A DNA stretch of 64,000 bases, taken from positions 1-64,000 of the forward strand of contig NZ_JAHCLU010000003.1 of assembly GCF_018448785.1 (NCBI RefSeq), in the 5' to 3' direction. The DNA comes from Halomonas jincaotanensis (lineage in GTDB: Bacteria; Pseudomonadota; Gammaproteobacteria; Pseudomonadales; Halomonadaceae). The translations under genes were made by a program, and so were the position numbers. The notes beneath the pieces are model-generated. The model was not told where the DNA came from. It did not search any database and saw nothing but the letters and a program-made list of their open reading frames with translations. Of the stretch, positions 25,155 to 34,389 are shown piece by piece; position 1 is the stretch's first letter; the number at the start of each line of letters is the position of its first letter.

Positions 25155-26351
25155 ATGAACGAATCCGGCCTTCCCATCCCGTTGCACATGGCACCCGCTG
25201 CCAGTGCGCTGGTGTTCCTGGGGCTGATCCTCTCCATCAGTATTCTGGTCGACGTCTTGTCCAGCCGAACCCGCCTGCCGCGCATCTCGCTGTTGGTGCT
25301 TGTGGGTGTCGGCGTGGCGGTGGTCCAGCAGGTTCTGCTGGGAGAGGAGGGCGCTGCTCCGCTGGGCGGGCTCAGCGAGCCCCTGATCCAGGTGGCACTG
25401 GTGATGGTCGCCTTCCTGCTGGGTGGCGAACTGACCCGGGATCGTCTGCGCAGCATCGGGCCCTTGATTCTTATTGTCTCGATCTCGGTGATCGTTGTGG
25501 GTGCTTTGGCGGTGGGTGCCGGTCTGTTGGCATTGGGGTTCCCGATAGTGGTGGCGGTATCACTGGCGGCCATTTCGGTGGCGACCGATCCTGCGGCCGT
25601 GCAGGAGACAGTGCGTGCCAGTGGTGATGCTCGATTGCGGGCTCGACTTCTGCTGGGAATCGTCGCCATCGATGACGGCTGGGGCATCCTGGTCTTTGGA
25701 CTTGCCATGGCCATCTTGGGATGGATGCTATCCGGTGAGGGTGAACTGGCGCTGATCGAAGCGGCCTGGGAACTGGGCGGAGCAATACTGCTGGGAATCG
25801 CGATCGGGTTGCCTGCCGCCTGGCTGACCGGTCGGCTGCGCCAGGGGGAGCCGACCCAGGTCGAGGCCATTGCGCTGATCCTGCTGCTGGCCGGTATCTC
25901 CTCCTGGCTCGGGGTATCGGCGCTGCTGGCTGCCATGCTCGCCGGGACTTTAGTGGCCAACCTTTCCACCCACCATACCCGCTCGTTCAACGAGATCGAG
26001 CACATCGAGTGGCCCTTCCTGGTGTTCTTCTTTGTGCTCTCGGGCGCCAGCGTCGACCTCTACCACCTTGATGAAGCGCTCGGCCTGACCCTGGCCTATA
26101 TCCTGCTGCGCTTGTCGGGGCGCTACCTGGGCGGCATGCTCGGGGTTTGCCTCGCCCGGGAGCGTCAGGCCGAGCTGCCGGGGGATATCGGCCTGGCTTT
26201 GACCCCCCAGGCCGGGGTCGCGATGGGCATGGCGCTGCTCGCTGCCGAACGCTTTCCCGAGCACGGACCTGTGCTGCTCTCGGCGGTGGTGGCCTCGACG
26301 GTGGTCTTCGAGATCCTCGGGCCATTGCTGGTCAGGCGTGTACTCTGCTGA
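25155..26351 (+). CDS. Cation:proton antiporter (CPA2/KefB-NhaP-like)
   Basis: 398 aa with about 12 membrane segments. ATDPAAVQ near residue 145 and AIDDGWGILVFG near 173 are the acidic ion-binding motifs of the sodium/hydrogen exchanger superfamily. No C-terminal TrkA-N regulatory domain. It likely exports Na+ (or K+) for H+, a housekeeping task in a salt-loving cell. The gene stands alone after 146 bases that contain nothing recognised except a small CCTGA/TCAGG dyad. Confidence 0.9.
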   Translation: MNESGLPIPLHMAPAASALVFLGLILSISILVDVLSSRTRLPRISLLVLVGVGVAVVQQVLLGEEGAAPLGGLSEPLIQVALVMVAFLLGGELTRDRLRSIGPLILIVSISVIVVGALAVGAGLLALGFPIVVAVSLAAISVATDPAAVQETVRASGDARLRARLLLGIVAIDDGWGILVFGLAMAILGWMLSGEGELALIEAAWELGGAILLGIAIGLPAAWLTGRLRQGEPTQVEAIALILLLAGISSWLGVSALLAAMLAGTLVANLSTHHTRSFNEIEHIEWPFLVFFFVLSGASVDLYHLDEALGLTLAYILLRLSGRYLGGMLGVCLARERQAELPGDIGLALTPQAGVAMGMALLAAERFPEHGPVLLSAVVASTVVFEILGPLLVRRVLC

Positions 26352-26386
26352 GGGACGCTGTCAGGCTGCCCTGAGGGTGTGTGCTT

Positions 26387-27193
26387 TCAGCCCAGCTGGC
26401 TGACTAGCCACAGCCACAGCGCGATACCCATGAAGTGGGCAGGGTACCAGGCGAGCCACAGGCGGCGTGGCATCGCGGTGGGTACGGCAGGCATGGCCTT
26501 GTGGGCGCCGGCGGCCAGCAACAGCATGACCAGACAGGTTGCCACGGTGAACGACTTGGCCATGTCGGAGCTGTTCATCAAGCCGGCGACGACCAGCACA
26601 GGAAGCGCCATCGCAGCAGCCTGCAGCCGCTCAGACAATGCGTCGCCCACCTGATGCAGACCCTGCATGGCCAGCATGTACAACGGGATCAGCAGCAGCC
26701 CATAGTGCCCGTATTCGACCCAGAGCCCGGCCAGCCACCAGAGACCCAGCGCCGCCATGGCCTCGGCCGCCAGGCGCAGCTGGCCAAGTGAGCCGGCAGT
26801 GAGTCGCGCCGGCAGGGCTTGCAGCCAGCTCCCCCCCGTCAGCCCCAGCGATAAGGTGAAGCAGATGTTGAGAATGAGCGCATCGGAGGCACGCGGCATC
26901 AGCATATAGGGCAGTTGCGCGACCAGGCCGATGACCAGGATTCGACGTGCGTAGCCTAGCGGGTTGCGAGTATTGAAGAGCCCGTGCCAGGCGACCATGG
27001 CGGCGAACAGCGGAAAGGCGATACGGCCGATCGAAGCGCCGGCCCAGCCCAGCTCCCAACTGGCCGGCAGCAGGTAGCGAGTGAGGTGGTCCGTGGTCAT
27101 GGTGAACAGGGCAAGCCATTGCCCCCAGCCGGTCCAGGCAGAGGAGGGGCGTGCACGGTCGGCCCTGGCACGGGCGGGTGCCGCGTCGGTCAT
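26387..27193 (-). CDS. TraX family membrane protein
   Basis: 268 aa with about eight membrane segments. TMTTDHLTRYLLP near residue 34, SIGRIAFPLFAAMVAWH near 56 and a C-terminal WYPAHFMGIALW match TraX-like proteins (named after the F-pilin acetylating factor but widespread on chromosomes). The start is MTDAAPAR behind GTGAGG. The open frame continues far upstream, but that part is antisense to the LysR gene. Chromosomal TraX function is unclear; an acyltransferase-like role is inferred by family. Confidence 0.82.
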   Translation of the reverse strand: MTDAAPARARADRARPSSAWTGWGQWLALFTMTTDHLTRYLLPASWELGWAGASIGRIAFPLFAAMVAWHGLFNTRNPLGYARRILVIGLVAQLPYMLMPRASDALILNICFTLSLGLTGGSWLQALPARLTAGSLGQLRLAAEAMAALGLWWLAGLWVEYGHYGLLLIPLYMLAMQGLHQVGDALSERLQAAAMALPVLVVAGLMNSSDMAKSFTVATCLVMLLLAAGAHKAMPAVPTAMPRRLWLAWYPAHFMGIALWLWLVSQLG

Positions 27194-27352
27194 CGGAACC
27201 TCACTGAGATGTTGACGGAAGGGGTCGACCGGAGGACGTGAGACTAAGTTCCCTGTCGCGCCTGGCCGACGCAGATAAACTCGAGGGATCGCCACATTCG
27301 GCTGCGAACGGCATGTTCCCAGCAGGAGAATAACAACAGACGGGAAGACACA

Positions 27353-28312
27353 ATGCGAAATGGTTTCGGATTCGACCTGCGCAGCATGGAAATCTTCGTC
27401 GAAACCCTCGAGCAGGGCAGCCAGAGCGCTGCCGCCCGGCGGCTCGGGCTCAAGCAGTCGTCGGTATCGCAGAGCCTGGCGAATCTCGAGCATGCGTTGG
27501 GTGTCGCTCTCTTCAAGCGCCATAGCCGACCGCTGGAGCCCACCAGCGCCGGACGCCTGTTCCACGACCGGGCCAGGCGGATGCTCGATGAGGCCCGGGC
27601 CACACGCCGCGAGCTGCTCTCGGGAGAGGGCGGCCACTTGCATCAGGTGCGCATGGCGCTGGTCGACTCGCTGGCCACCGCCGTCGGCCAGCCGCTGATC
27701 GAGGTCATTCGCCGTCACACCCGCGACTACACCCTGACCACCGGTCTCTCGCACATGCATGGCCATGCGCTGCTCACCCGGCACGTGGATATCATCATTT
27801 CCGATGATCGCCTGGAGAACTACGATGGCCTGGAACGCCATGCCGTGCTGGGCGAGCCTTTCGTGCTGGTGGTGCCGGAGGGCTTCGCCGGACCGCTGGA
27901 TAACCTGCGCTGGCTGGCCCGACAGCTCGATTTTGTGCGCTATACCCCGCAGTCGCTGATCGGCCAGGCGATCGAACGGCACCTGCGGCTCAGCCAGTTG
28001 GAACTGCCGGCGCGCCTGCACCTGGACAATACATTCGCACTGTTGCGGCTGGTCAGCGCCGGAGTAGGCTGGACCATCACCACGCCGCTGTGCCTCTACC
28101 AGGCCGGCTTGCCCGGGCTGCGTGTCAAGATTTCGCCGTTGCCCACCGAACCGTTGGCCCGTCAGCTGACCCTGGTCGCGCGCCGCGATGAGCTCGGCGG
28201 CCTGCCGGCAAGACTGGCCGCCGACAGTCGTCGCCTGCTGGAGCGACGCTTCTTCGCCGAGATCACCCGCGAACTGCCCTGGTTGGCCGATACCCTGCGT
28301 CTTGGCGGCTGA
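27353..28312 (+). CDS. LysR-family transcriptional regulator
   Basis: 319 aa, winged HTH at residues 8-68 (SQSAAARRLGLKQSSVSQSLANLE) and a substrate-binding domain at about 95-300. It is divergent from the TraX-like gene and lies just upstream of a TRAP/gamma-glutamyl catabolic operon in the same orientation, so it probably controls that operon in response to its substrate. An inverted repeat at 28373-28393 is a plausible binding site. Confidence 0.9.
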   Translation: MRNGFGFDLRSMEIFVETLEQGSQSAAARRLGLKQSSVSQSLANLEHALGVALFKRHSRPLEPTSAGRLFHDRARRMLDEARATRRELLSGEGGHLHQVRMALVDSLATAVGQPLIEVIRRHTRDYTLTTGLSHMHGHALLTRHVDIIISDDRLENYDGLERHAVLGEPFVLVVPEGFAGPLDNLRWLARQLDFVRYTPQSLIGQAIERHLRLSQLELPARLHLDNTFALLRLVSAGVGWTITTPLCLYQAGLPGLRVKISPLPTEPLARQLTLVARRDELGGLPARLAADSRRLLERRFFAEITRELPWLADTLRLGG

Positions 28313-28372
28313 CACCGGCAAGTTCTGCCCTCCCACGGCGCAAGCCGCCCGATGCCTGCCTCGTCGGCGGGC

Positions 28373-28393
28373 ACTATCAATTTTATCGATAGT
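28373..28393 (+). promoter_or_regulatory. Dyad upstream of the TRAP operon, candidate LysR operator
   Basis: ACTATC-N9-GATAGT with an AT-rich centre, in the 181-base gap between the LysR gene and dctQ. Spacing and AT content fit a LysR-type box, but no experimental site is known to me. Confidence 0.4.
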
Positions 28394-28493
28394 TAAAGCG
28401 TCACCTTTACCGATGCTTCTTGCGGTCTTGCCGATGGACCGCCAAGACTTCAGATAGCTTGAATAACGTCGGCCAACGGACAAGCACAACACC

Positions 28494-29006
28494 ATGCCGA
28501 GAGTCATCGTCTGCTACGTGCGCTGGGTGGACGCCTTCAACCGCAAGGTGGGGCGCCTGGTCATGCTGTTGATCTTCGTGATGATGGGCGTGCTGCTTTA
28601 CGGCTCGATCTCGCGCAGCCTGTTCAATAGCCCGCTGGTCTGGGGTATCGAAGTCTCCCAGTTCCTCATGGCGGCCTATTACCTGCTGGGCGGCGCCTAT
28701 TCCCTGCAGATGGATTCCCACGTGCGTATGGATCTCTTCTATACGCGCTGGTCCGACCGCACCCGGGCGCTGATCGACGTGTTGACCATGCTGCTGCTGT
28801 TCGTGTTTCTGGGCGCGCTGTTGTTCGGTGGGATCTCCAGTACCGGCTACGCGCTGCGCTACGACGAGACTAGCTACTCCACCTGGGGCCCGCCGCTGGC
28901 GCCGATCAAGATCATCATGACCACCGGCATCTTGTTGATGCTGCTGCAGTGTCTCTCGACCTTCTTCAAGGACATCGCCCGGATCCGCGGGGTGGTCATC
29001 GAATGA
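28494..29006 (+). CDS. dctQ: TRAP transporter small permease (DctQ-type)
   Basis: 170 aa with four membrane segments and the WGIEVSQFLMAAYYLLGGAYSL stretch of DctQ proteins near residue 44. First gene of the TRAP/gamma-glutamyl operon. It overlaps the large permease gene by four bases (ATGA). Confidence 0.9.
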   Translation: MPRVIVCYVRWVDAFNRKVGRLVMLLIFVMMGVLLYGSISRSLFNSPLVWGIEVSQFLMAAYYLLGGAYSLQMDSHVRMDLFYTRWSDRTRALIDVLTMLLLFVFLGALLFGGISSTGYALRYDETSYSTWGPPLAPIKIIMTTGILLMLLQCLSTFFKDIARIRGVVIE

Positions 29007-30325
29007 CCTACCAGACGATTGCCCTGCTGATGTTCTCGACCATGATGCTGTTGCTGCTTACCGGCCAGCGGGTGTTCGGGGTCATCGGCTTCGTCGGGGC
29101 CGCGTCGTCTCTGCTGCTGTGGGGCACGGGCGGCGTGGAGATGCCTTTCACCGCGGCCATCCAGCTGATGAACTGGTACCCGCTGCTGACCCTGCCGCTG
29201 TTCATCTACATGGGTTACATGCTCTCGGAGTCGGGCATCGCCGGCGAGCTCTACGAGATGTTCCATGTCTGGATGGGCTCGCTGAAGGGGGGCCTGGCAG
29301 TGGGCACCATCGGCCTGATGGTGGTGGTGTCGGCGATGAACGGCCTGAGCGTGGCCGGCATGGCGATCGGCGCCACCATCGCCCTGCCGGAGCTGCTGCG
29401 CCGCGGTTACGACAAGATCATGGTCACCGGGGTGATCCAGGCCGGTAGTTCGCTGGGCATCCTGGTGCCGCCCAGCGTGGTGCTGGTGCTCTACGGCATG
29501 ATCGCCCGCCAGCCGGTCAGCCAGCTGTGGCTGGCGGGGGCCATTCCCGGGCTGATCCTGGCCGGGCTGTTCGTGCTCTATATCGTCATCCGCTGCCATT
29601 TCCAGCCGCACCTGGGGCCGACGCTGCCGCCCGAGGAGCGCAACATGTCGATGGCCGAGAAGCTCAAGCTGCTGCGCGCCGGCCTGCTGCCGCTGTTGAT
29701 CTTCTTCTTCATGACCGGGCTTTTCCTGATGGGCGTGACCAGCCTGGTGGAGAGTTCGGCGGTGGGGGCGCTGTCGGCGACCCTGGCGGCGCTGGCCAAG
29801 GGCCGGCTGAACCTGACGGTGATCGAGAGCACGCTGCGCCAGACGCTGGGCATCAGCTGCATGTTCATGTGGATCATTCTCGCCGCGCTGTGTTTCGGCG
29901 CGGTCTTCGATGGCCTGGGCGCGGTGCGGGCCATCGAGGACGTCTTCCTAGATCGTATCGGCATGACGCCCTGGCAGATACTCGTGATGATGCAGCTCTC
30001 CTATATCCTGCTGGGCATGTTTCTCGATGATACCGCCATGCTGGTCATCGTGGCGCCGCTCTACGTGCCGCTGGTGATCAGCCTGGGGTTCGACCCGATC
30101 TGGTACGGAGTGCTCTACACCATTACCGTGCAGATCGCCTACATGACGCCACCCTTCGGCTACAACCTCTTCCTGATGCGCGCCATGGCGCCGCCGGAGA
30201 TCTCGCTGGGCGATATCTACCGCAGCGTCTGGCCGTTCGTGGGCATCATGCTGGTGGGGCTGGCGCTGATCACCGCCTTCCCGCAACTCGCGCTCTGGCT
30301 GCCGGAGCTCTACCGAGGGTATTGA
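29003..30325 (+). CDS. dctM: TRAP transporter large permease (DctM-type)
   Basis: 440 aa with about 12 membrane segments: VVSAMNGLSVAGMAIGATIALPELLRRGYD near 110, AGSSLGILVPPSVVLVLYG near 148 and LDDTAMLVIVAPLYVP near 340 are canonical DctM motifs. Start at MTYQ overlapping dctQ. It forms the Na+-driven channel for the solute captured by the binding protein that follows 110 bases later. Confidence 0.93.
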   Translation: MTYQTIALLMFSTMMLLLLTGQRVFGVIGFVGAASSLLLWGTGGVEMPFTAAIQLMNWYPLLTLPLFIYMGYMLSESGIAGELYEMFHVWMGSLKGGLAVGTIGLMVVVSAMNGLSVAGMAIGATIALPELLRRGYDKIMVTGVIQAGSSLGILVPPSVVLVLYGMIARQPVSQLWLAGAIPGLILAGLFVLYIVIRCHFQPHLGPTLPPEERNMSMAEKLKLLRAGLLPLLIFFFMTGLFLMGVTSLVESSAVGALSATLAALAKGRLNLTVIESTLRQTLGISCMFMWIILAALCFGAVFDGLGAVRAIEDVFLDRIGMTPWQILVMMQLSYILLGMFLDDTAMLVIVAPLYVPLVISLGFDPIWYGVLYTITVQIAYMTPPFGYNLFLMRAMAPPEISLGDIYRSVWPFVGIMLVGLALITAFPQLALWLPELYRGY

Positions 30326-30375
30326 CCACGACACGCATACGAATCCATCGGGACGCCTAGCGTCTTCACGGAGGT

Positions 30376-30398
30376 GGCAGGACGAGAGACGACCTGCC
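30376..30398 (+). other. Intercistronic hairpin between dctM and dctP
   Basis: GGCAGG / CCTGCC stem separated by 11 bases in the gap between permease and binding protein. Such stems often adjust the abundance of the binding protein relative to the permease. Confidence 0.4.
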
Positions 30399-30435
30399 TG
30401 GCTGCACAACAACCACAACCGCAGGAGTCGAGATC

Positions 30436-31497
30436 ATGACCAACCGCAATCGTCGCGATTTTCTCAAGAAGGCCGGGGTGGCCACCGCCGCCACGGTCGG
30501 GGCCGCCAGCGTCGGTGCGCCCTACGTTCATGCCCAGTCGAGCCCCATCCGCTGGCGCCTGCAGACCTACGCCGGCCCGGCGCTGGCCGAGCATGTCATC
30601 AAGCCCTCCATTGATGCCTTCAACAAGGCGGCCAACGGCGAGATGGAGATCGAGCTCTACTACGCCGACCAGCTGGTGCCGACCGGCGAGCTGTTTCGTG
30701 CCATGCAGCGTGGCACCATCGACGCCGTACAGAGCGATGACGATTCCATCAACGCGCCGGTGGACGTCTCGGTGTTCGGTGGCTATTTTCCCTTCGCTTC
30801 GCGCTACAGCCTCGACGTGCCAACGCTCTTCCATCACTACGGGCTCAAGGAGATCTGGGAGGAGGCCTACGGCGAGGTCGAGGGCGTGACCTGGCTGGGC
30901 TCGGGCTCCTGGGATCCCTGCAACTTCGTTACCCGTGACCCGATCCGCAGCATCAAGGACCTGGAGGGCAAGCGGGTCTTCACCTTCCCGACAGCGGGGC
31001 GTTTCCTCAGTCGCTTTGGGGTAGTGCCGGTGACCCTGCCCTGGGAGGATATCGAGGTCGCCATGCAGACCCGCGAGCTCGACGGCATCGCTTGGGCCGG
31101 CATCACCGAGGCCTATACCGTGGGCTGGGCCGATGTCAGCAATTACTACCTGACCAACAATATCTCGGGTGCCTGGGCCGGCTCGTATTTCGCCAATACC
31201 GAGCGCTGGGAGGAACTGCCCGAGCATCTCAAGACGTTGTTCCGATTGAGCATGGACAATTCCCACTACTATCGCCAGCACTGGTACTGGTGGGGCGAGG
31301 CTCACTACCGCACTACCGGCGGCAAGCTGGAACTCACCTCGATCCCCGAGGAGGAGTGGCAGACCATCGAGGACGAGGCACTCAAGTTCTGGGACGAGAT
31401 CGCCCAGGAAAGCGAGCGCAGTGCCCGGGTGGTCCAGATCCTCAAGGACTATCGCCAGACCATGCAGGACGCCGGGCCTCCCTATCGCTACTCCTGA
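30436..31497 (+). CDS. dctP: TRAP transporter substrate-binding protein (DctP family, Tat signal)
   Basis: 353 aa. The N-terminus has a twin-arginine motif (RRDFLKK) and cleavage near VHAQSS (residue 35), so it may be exported folded, as known for several DctP proteins. The mature fold shows LVPTGELFRAMQRGTIDAVQ near 80-100 and DLEGKRVFTFPTAGRF near 175. The substrate is unknown. The downstream enzymes (GS-like, aldehyde and alcohol dehydrogenases, amidotransferase) suggest an amine, amino alcohol or amino acid derivative. Confidence 0.92.
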   Translation: MTNRNRRDFLKKAGVATAATVGAASVGAPYVHAQSSPIRWRLQTYAGPALAEHVIKPSIDAFNKAANGEMEIELYYADQLVPTGELFRAMQRGTIDAVQSDDDSINAPVDVSVFGGYFPFASRYSLDVPTLFHHYGLKEIWEEAYGEVEGVTWLGSGSWDPCNFVTRDPIRSIKDLEGKRVFTFPTAGRFLSRFGVVPVTLPWEDIEVAMQTRELDGIAWAGITEAYTVGWADVSNYYLTNNISGAWAGSYFANTERWEELPEHLKTLFRLSMDNSHYYRQHWYWWGEAHYRTTGGKLELTSIPEEEWQTIEDEALKFWDEIAQESERSARVVQILKDYRQTMQDAGPPYRYS

Positions 31498-31507
31498 GCC
31501 GGTTGAC

Positions 31508-31560
31508 GGGGCGGCGCGGCGACGACCGCCCGCCCCCAGTTGCCGCCGCCATGGCGGCGG
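31508..31560 (+). terminator. Two adjacent GC-rich hairpins after dctP
   Basis: GGGGCGG...CCGCCCGCCCC at about 31508-31537, then a perfect palindrome CCGCCGCCATGGCGGCGG at 31543-31560. No T-tract. Probably attenuates or stabilises transcripts between the transport genes and the catabolic genes. Confidence 0.5.
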
Positions 31561-31600
31561 TGTCGTGAACCTGGCCGGATAAGCCGGATAGGGAGGTGCC

Positions 31601-32980
31601 ATGAGCCGACTGCAGGCAAGAAAGGTCCAGAGCCACGAGGACGCGCGACGCATCGTCGAGGAGCGCGGGCTTAGCCACGTCAAGGTGGGGATGGTCGATA
31701 TCGACGGCGTGATGCTCGGCAAGTACATGCATCGCGACAAGTTTTTACACGCACTCGAGGAGGGCTTCGCCTTCTGCAACGTGGTGCTGGGCTGGGACAG
31801 CAAGGACGAACTCTACGACAACGTCAGTTACACCGGATGGCACACCGGCTACCCCGATGCCATGCTGCGCATCCTGCCGGAAAGCTGTCGTGACGTGCCG
31901 GCCGAGGGCGACATGCTGCTGTTTCTCGCCGAATTCACCGGACCCGCCGAGGCGATCTGCCCGCGCGGCTTGCTGCGTCGCGTGCTCGAGCGAGCCGGTC
32001 GGTTGGGGTTCGCCGCCCGCGGCGCCCTGGAGTATGAGTTCTTCGTCTTTCAGGAGACGCCCGAATCGGTCCGCGAAAAGGGATTTCGCAACCTCAAGCC
32101 GCTGACGCCGGACATGATGGGCTATTCGATGCTCAGAAGCTCGGTGCATGGAGAGCTCTATCACGACCTGCTGGCGCTCGCCGAGGCGATGGATTTCCCC
32201 ATCGAGGGGCTGCACACCGAGACCGGCCCCGGAGTGCTCGAGGCGGCCATCGGCGTGGACGAGGCCCTGGCCGCTGCCGACAAGGGCTTGCTGTTCAAGT
32301 CCTTCACCAAGGTATGGGCGCAACGCCGTGGCCTAATGGCCACCTTCATGGCCAAGTGGTCGCCAGACTATCCCGGCCAGAGCGGGCATATCCACCTGTC
32401 GCTGAACCATACCGACAGCGGCGAGTCGGCCTTCTTCGATGCCGACAAGCCCCACGGGATGAGTGATCTGCAGCGCCACTTCGTGGCCGGCCAGCAACAG
32501 CTGATGCCGGAGCTGCTGGCGATGTTCGCGCCCACCATCAACAGCTACACCCGTCTGATTCCGGGCTTCTGGGCGCCCACCGATGCCACCTGGGGCGTCG
32601 AGAATCGCACCACGGCCTTGCGGGTGATCCCGGGAAGCGCCAAGTCGCAGCGCGTCGAGTATCGTCTGGGCAGCGCCGACGCCAATCCCTACCTGGCCAT
32701 GGCGGCGGCCATCGCCTCGGGGCTCTACGGGATCGAACACCGGCTGGAGCCGGACGCACCGATCGAAGGCAATGCCTACACGATCGAACACCCCGCGCAT
32801 CAGGCGCTACCGCGCACACTCTGGGATGCCGCACAGCGACTCAAGTCTTCGGCGCCGGCGCGGGATTTATTCGGGGACGCCTTCGTCGAGCACTTCGCGG
32901 CGACCCGCGAGTGGGAGGAGCGCCAGTTTCGGCGCCATATTACCGACTGGGAGTTGGATCGGTATTTCGAGATCATCTGA
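31601..32980 (+). CDS. Glutamine synthetase-like gamma-glutamyl ligase
   Basis: 459 aa, GS type: beta-grasp N-terminus and a catalytic domain with LEYEFFVFQ near residue 147, TETGPGVLEAAI near 206, SGHIHLSLN near 262 and WGVENRTTALR near 332. It is not the assimilatory GlnA. Relatives such as PuuA or GlnA3/GlnA4 ligate glutamate to putrescine, other polyamines, ethanolamine or alkylamines. The operon context (transporter, two dehydrogenases, class I amidotransferase) supports catabolic gamma-glutamylation of an imported amine. The exact amine cannot be read from sequence. Confidence 0.9.
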   Translation: MSRLQARKVQSHEDARRIVEERGLSHVKVGMVDIDGVMLGKYMHRDKFLHALEEGFAFCNVVLGWDSKDELYDNVSYTGWHTGYPDAMLRILPESCRDVPAEGDMLLFLAEFTGPAEAICPRGLLRRVLERAGRLGFAARGALEYEFFVFQETPESVREKGFRNLKPLTPDMMGYSMLRSSVHGELYHDLLALAEAMDFPIEGLHTETGPGVLEAAIGVDEALAAADKGLLFKSFTKVWAQRRGLMATFMAKWSPDYPGQSGHIHLSLNHTDSGESAFFDADKPHGMSDLQRHFVAGQQQLMPELLAMFAPTINSYTRLIPGFWAPTDATWGVENRTTALRVIPGSAKSQRVEYRLGSADANPYLAMAAAIASGLYGIEHRLEPDAPIEGNAYTIEHPAHQALPRTLWDAAQRLKSSAPARDLFGDAFVEHFAATREWEERQFRRHITDWELDRYFEII

Positions 32981-32990
32981 GGAAGCGACC

Positions 32991-34376
32991 ATGGCCATAC
33001 AGCAGACGATTTCCCCGGTCGACGGGTCGGTCTACGTGGAGCGGGAGCAGGCCGACGCGGCGGCCATCGAGGCGGCGCTGACGCGGGCGGTGACGGCGCA
33101 GCAAGCCTGGCGCGAGACAGCAATATCCGAGCGCGCAAGCGTCTGCCTGCGCATGGTCGAGGCGATCGTGGCGCGCCGCGATGTGCTGGCCGAGGAGCTG
33201 ACCTGGCAGATGGGGCGACCCATCGCGGCGGCGGCTGGCGAGATCGGTGGCTTCGAGGGGCGCGCGCGCACCATGGTCGCCCTGGCCGAGAAGGCGCTTT
33301 CCCCGATACGCCTGGCCGACAAGCCCGGTTTCACCCGCTACATCACCCGCGAGCCGCTGGGCGTGTCGCTGATCGTCGCGCCCTGGAACTTCCCCTTCAT
33401 GACCGCGGTGAATACGCTGGTCCCGTCGATCATGGCCGGCAATACGGTGATTCTGAAACACTCGGCGCAGACACCGCTGTGCGCCGAGCGCCTGCAGGAA
33501 GCCTTCGACGAGTCGGGTCTGCCCGAGGGCGTCTTCCAGTACCTGCATCTCTCTCATGACGATACCGAGGCCTTGATCCGTGACCCGCGAATCCACCACG
33601 TCTCCTTCACCGGTTCGGTGGCTGGCGGCGAGCGGGTCGAGCGTAATGCCGCCGGTCGCTTCATTACCACCGGGTTGGAACTCGGCGGCAAGGACCCCGC
33701 CTATATTCGTGCCGATGTCGATCTCGACGAGGCCGTGGCCGGCGTGATGGACGGAGCCTTCTTCAATTCCGGCCAGAGCTGCTGCGGGATCGAGCGGATC
33801 TACGTTCAACAGGATATCTTCGACGCCTTCGTCGCCCGCGCGGCGGCCTGGGTGAAGCAGCTCAGGCTCGGCAACCCCACCGATCCCGCGACCACCCTCG
33901 GGCCCCTCGTCAAGCCGGCAGCGGCGGACTTCGTGCGCGGCCAGATAGAAGACGCGGTGGCGGCCGGCGCCAAGGCCTGGATCGATCCCGGCGACTATCC
34001 GCTCTCCACGCCGGGCAGCGCCTATCTCGCGCCCCAACTGCTGACGGGGGTCGATCACTCGATGCGCGTGATGACCGAGGAGAGCTTCGGCCCGGTGGTC
34101 GGCATCATGCCGGTGGCCGACGACGACGAGGCCGTGGCGCTGATGAACGACAGCGCCTTCGGACTGACGGCGGCGGTGTTCACGCGCGACAGGGTGGCGG
34201 GCGAGTCCATTGCGCGCCGGCTCGAGGCTGGGACGGTCTTCACCAATCGCTGCGATTATCTCGACCCCGAACTGGCCTGGACCGGCGTCAAGCAGTCGGG
34301 GCGTGGTTGTTCGCTGTCGCGGCTCGGCTACGAGACCCTGACGCGGCCCAAGTCCTTCCATCTCAAGCATGCCTGA
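32991..34376 (+). CDS. Aldehyde dehydrogenase of the gamma-glutamyl pathway
   Basis: 461 aa NAD(P)-dependent aldehyde dehydrogenase: WNFPF near 126, FTGS near 206, LELGGKDP near 229 with the general-base Glu, and GQSCCGIERIY near 262 with the catalytic Cys. The start follows GAGGAAG directly after the GS-like gene (10-base gap). It would oxidise the aldehyde made by the neighbouring alcohol dehydrogenase, or by amine oxidation, to an acid, most likely as a gamma-glutamyl conjugate. Confidence 0.92.
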   Translation: MAIQQTISPVDGSVYVEREQADAAAIEAALTRAVTAQQAWRETAISERASVCLRMVEAIVARRDVLAEELTWQMGRPIAAAAGEIGGFEGRARTMVALAEKALSPIRLADKPGFTRYITREPLGVSLIVAPWNFPFMTAVNTLVPSIMAGNTVILKHSAQTPLCAERLQEAFDESGLPEGVFQYLHLSHDDTEALIRDPRIHHVSFTGSVAGGERVERNAAGRFITTGLELGGKDPAYIRADVDLDEAVAGVMDGAFFNSGQSCCGIERIYVQQDIFDAFVARAAAWVKQLRLGNPTDPATTLGPLVKPAAADFVRGQIEDAVAAGAKAWIDPGDYPLSTPGSAYLAPQLLTGVDHSMRVMTEESFGPVVGIMPVADDDEAVALMNDSAFGLTAAVFTRDRVAGESIARRLEAGTVFTNRCDYLDPELAWTGVKQSGRGCSLSRLGYETLTRPKSFHLKHA

Positions 34377-34389
34377 CGACGGAGGCCCC

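Noticed and set aside
27194..28507. Long minus-strand extension of the TraX-like reading frame, nearly 440 codons.
   Set aside because: It is antisense to a well-supported LysR gene, and the TraX-like gene has its own ATG and ribosome binding site at 27193. High GC leaves the opposite frame open.
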